This document shows positions 6,891 to 7,712 of a stretch of DNA of 7,712 bases, piece after piece. Under the pieces are notes generated by a model. It did not search any database. It was not told where the DNA came from and saw only the letters and a list, made by a program, of their open reading frames with translations. A program made the position numbers and the translations under genes. Source of the stretch: Pseudomonadota bacterium (GTDB lineage Bacteria > Pseudomonadota > Gammaproteobacteria > Steroidobacterales > Steroidobacteraceae); assembly GCA_003242275.1 (NCBI GenBank), contig QGUX01000172.1, positions 1-7,712 on the forward strand, in the 5' to 3' direction. Numbering within the stretch: position 1 is the stretch's first letter; each line of letters opens with the position of its first letter.

Positions 6891-7658
6891 TCAGGGCACG
6901 AATCGGCAGAAGTACACCGGCTTGTGGATCGGCACGCCGTTGAGCGTGGACCGGATGCCCAGTATCTCGGTGTTGCACCAGTCCGTGGGCTCCGGCGGGA
7001 AGTACATGGCCGGCGCCTCGGCATAGAACTGGTCCGGTGTCGCGATGTGGAAGTAGGTCGGCGACGGCGAGCGCCCGTCGATGGCCTGCGAGCCACCCGG
7101 GATCCTGGCCATGTACTCGGGCAGCGTGCCGATGTCCACCTGGCCGGCGCCGGAGCCGATGAACTGCGGGAACTTGAAGTCCACCGACTCCACGAAGCCC
7201 GACAGCGAGTACGGCGGCGACTGGTTGGTGGCCGGCCGCGGCCACGGATAGCAGCCGTTGATGGACGGGCGCCGGGTGTACAGGCCCGAGGACATGGTCA
7301 CGTCGGGCATGGTGAAGCAGGCGTCGTTCATCGTGTACACGCCCACGATGCCCACGTGGGTGCCGTAGTAGGTCTCGCGGTCGAACACCCACAGGCGGCG
7401 GCTGTCGGCCGCCAGCCAGGCGCCGGTCATCTGCCCGGGAACGGACGGCGGCGCCGTCAGCACCCAGCCCATGCTCGCCTCCGGCGAGTGGTCGCTCGCG
7501 TCCGTGCAGGCGGGCAGCGGACCGACCGGGACGGCGTGGTACTGGCAGCCGCTGAAGGTGCCGCTGATGCGGCCCGGCGTGGAGGTGTCCACCCCGGTCA
7601 TCAGGGCGTGCCGCACGTCGCCGACCAGCACTGTCCCCGGCAGTTCCCTTTTCCACAC
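6891..7658 (-). CDS. Unrecognised six-cysteine protein, probably missing its true N-terminus
   Basis: I do not recognise the family. The open frame has 255 codons from a GTG at 7658 and strong G/C preference at third positions, so it is coding. It carries six cysteines (38, 51, 114, 136, 228, 251), many Pro, Gly, Tyr and Trp, few Lys, and no hydrophobic helix. That composition suggests a secreted, disulfide-bonded, beta-rich protein. Yet no signal peptide is present, no Shine-Dalgarno precedes the GTG, and a TAA sits in frame immediately upstream. The first few codons (AAA, AGG, GAA, ACA) differ in base use from the rest and lie in the inverted repeat at 7638-7704. The simplest reading is the 3' part of a longer exported-protein gene cut near 7630. 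Later starts are GTG at 7631 or ATG at 7601. A terminator follows the stop by about 50 nt. Confidence 0.6.
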   Translation of the reverse strand: MWKRELPGTVLVGDVRHALMTGVDTSTPGRISGTFSGCQYHAVPVGPLPACTDASDHSPEASMGWVLTAPPSVPGQMTGAWLAADSRRLWVFDRETYYGTHVGIVGVYTMNDACFTMPDVTMSSGLYTRRPSINGCYPWPRPATNQSPPYSLSGFVESVDFKFPQFIGSGAGQVDIGTLPEYMARIPGGSQAIDGRSPSPTYFHIATPDQFYAEAPAMYFPPEPTDWCNTEILGIRSTLNGVPIHKPVYFCRFVP

Positions 7659-7704
7659 TTACGCCGCCGCCGAAAAGGGAAAGGGAAAAACATGTGGACT
7701 GCCG
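7638..7704. repeat. Nested inverted repeat at the right edge
   Basis: An inner perfect 10-bp inverted repeat, TTCCCTTTTC at 7644-7653 and GAAAAGGGAA at 7672-7681, surrounds an 18-nt loop containing GCCGCCGCC. An outer 7-bp pair, CGGCAGT at 7638-7644 and ACTGCCG at 7698-7704, encloses it. The right arm continues as a purine tract (AAAGGGAAAAA). Base composition differs sharply from the neighbouring coding DNA. Next to it, CTGTCCCCGG at 7631-7640 recalls motifs seen around RAYT/REP-type repeats in proteobacteria, but that is from memory and uncertain. It may be the edge of a dispersed repeat or mobile element. Confidence 0.45.
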
Positions 7705-7712
7705 ACTATTAA

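Noticed and set aside
7601..7693. 30-codon minus-strand frame from the ATG at 7693, Arg- and Cys-rich
   Set aside because: It runs through the repeat into the six-cysteine gene in a different frame, with no ribosome site and no sign of selection.
6924..7712. 262-codon plus-strand frame ending exactly at the window edge
   Set aside because: It is antisense to the six-cysteine gene, whose codon use fits coding on the minus strand. Arg/Ala/Val/His-rich composition marks it as a shadow.
7692..7712. Six-codon frame MWTADY with purine-rich sequence upstream, as a possible leader peptide
   Set aside because: It is too short to judge and the purine tract belongs to the inverted repeat. Nothing downstream is visible to regulate.

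Overview
The window looks like GC-rich chromosomal DNA from a gammaproteobacterium. The main evidence is the run of a YafS-like methyltransferase, rnhA and dnaQ, divergent from mltD, which resembles the mltD-gloB-yafS-rnhA-dnaQ neighbourhood known from Pseudomonas and enterics. I cannot name a genus. Coding codons end almost always in G or C, so most genes carry long antisense open frames that I treat as shadows.

Left part, minus strand (1-4194): five tightly packed genes, read from right to left. They are a YafS-like SAM methyltransferase, rnhA (RNase HI, 4-bp GTGA overlap), dnaQ (Pol III epsilon, TTG start behind a strong Shine-Dalgarno), a TviB-type nucleotide-sugar dehydrogenase, and a UDP-glucuronate 4-epimerase-type enzyme that runs off the left edge. 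The gaps are -4, 10, 42 and 18 nt, so one transcript could cover all five. The last two genes should make a nucleotide-activated uronic acid for a surface polysaccharide, so a polysaccharide locus appears to begin directly behind the replication genes.

Middle, plus strand (4213-6788): a divergent region with a candidate sigma-70 promoter, then mltD (outer-membrane lipoprotein lytic transglycosylase with three LysM repeats). After 47 nt comes fabI (enoyl-ACP reductase), with a candidate extended -10 promoter in the gap. gloB, usually found between mltD and the methyltransferase, is absent here.

Right part, minus strand (6807-7712): a Rho-independent terminator oriented leftwards, then an unrecognised six-cysteine protein that looks exported but has no signal peptide. 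Its 5' end lies in a nested inverted repeat with a purine-rich arm, unlike the rest of the window, and an in-frame stop sits just upstream. I read this as a gene cut by, or abutting, a repeat or mobile sequence. This right edge is the least explained part. No tRNA, rRNA, CRISPR array or transposase gene is visible, and I saw no clear new multi-gene system.
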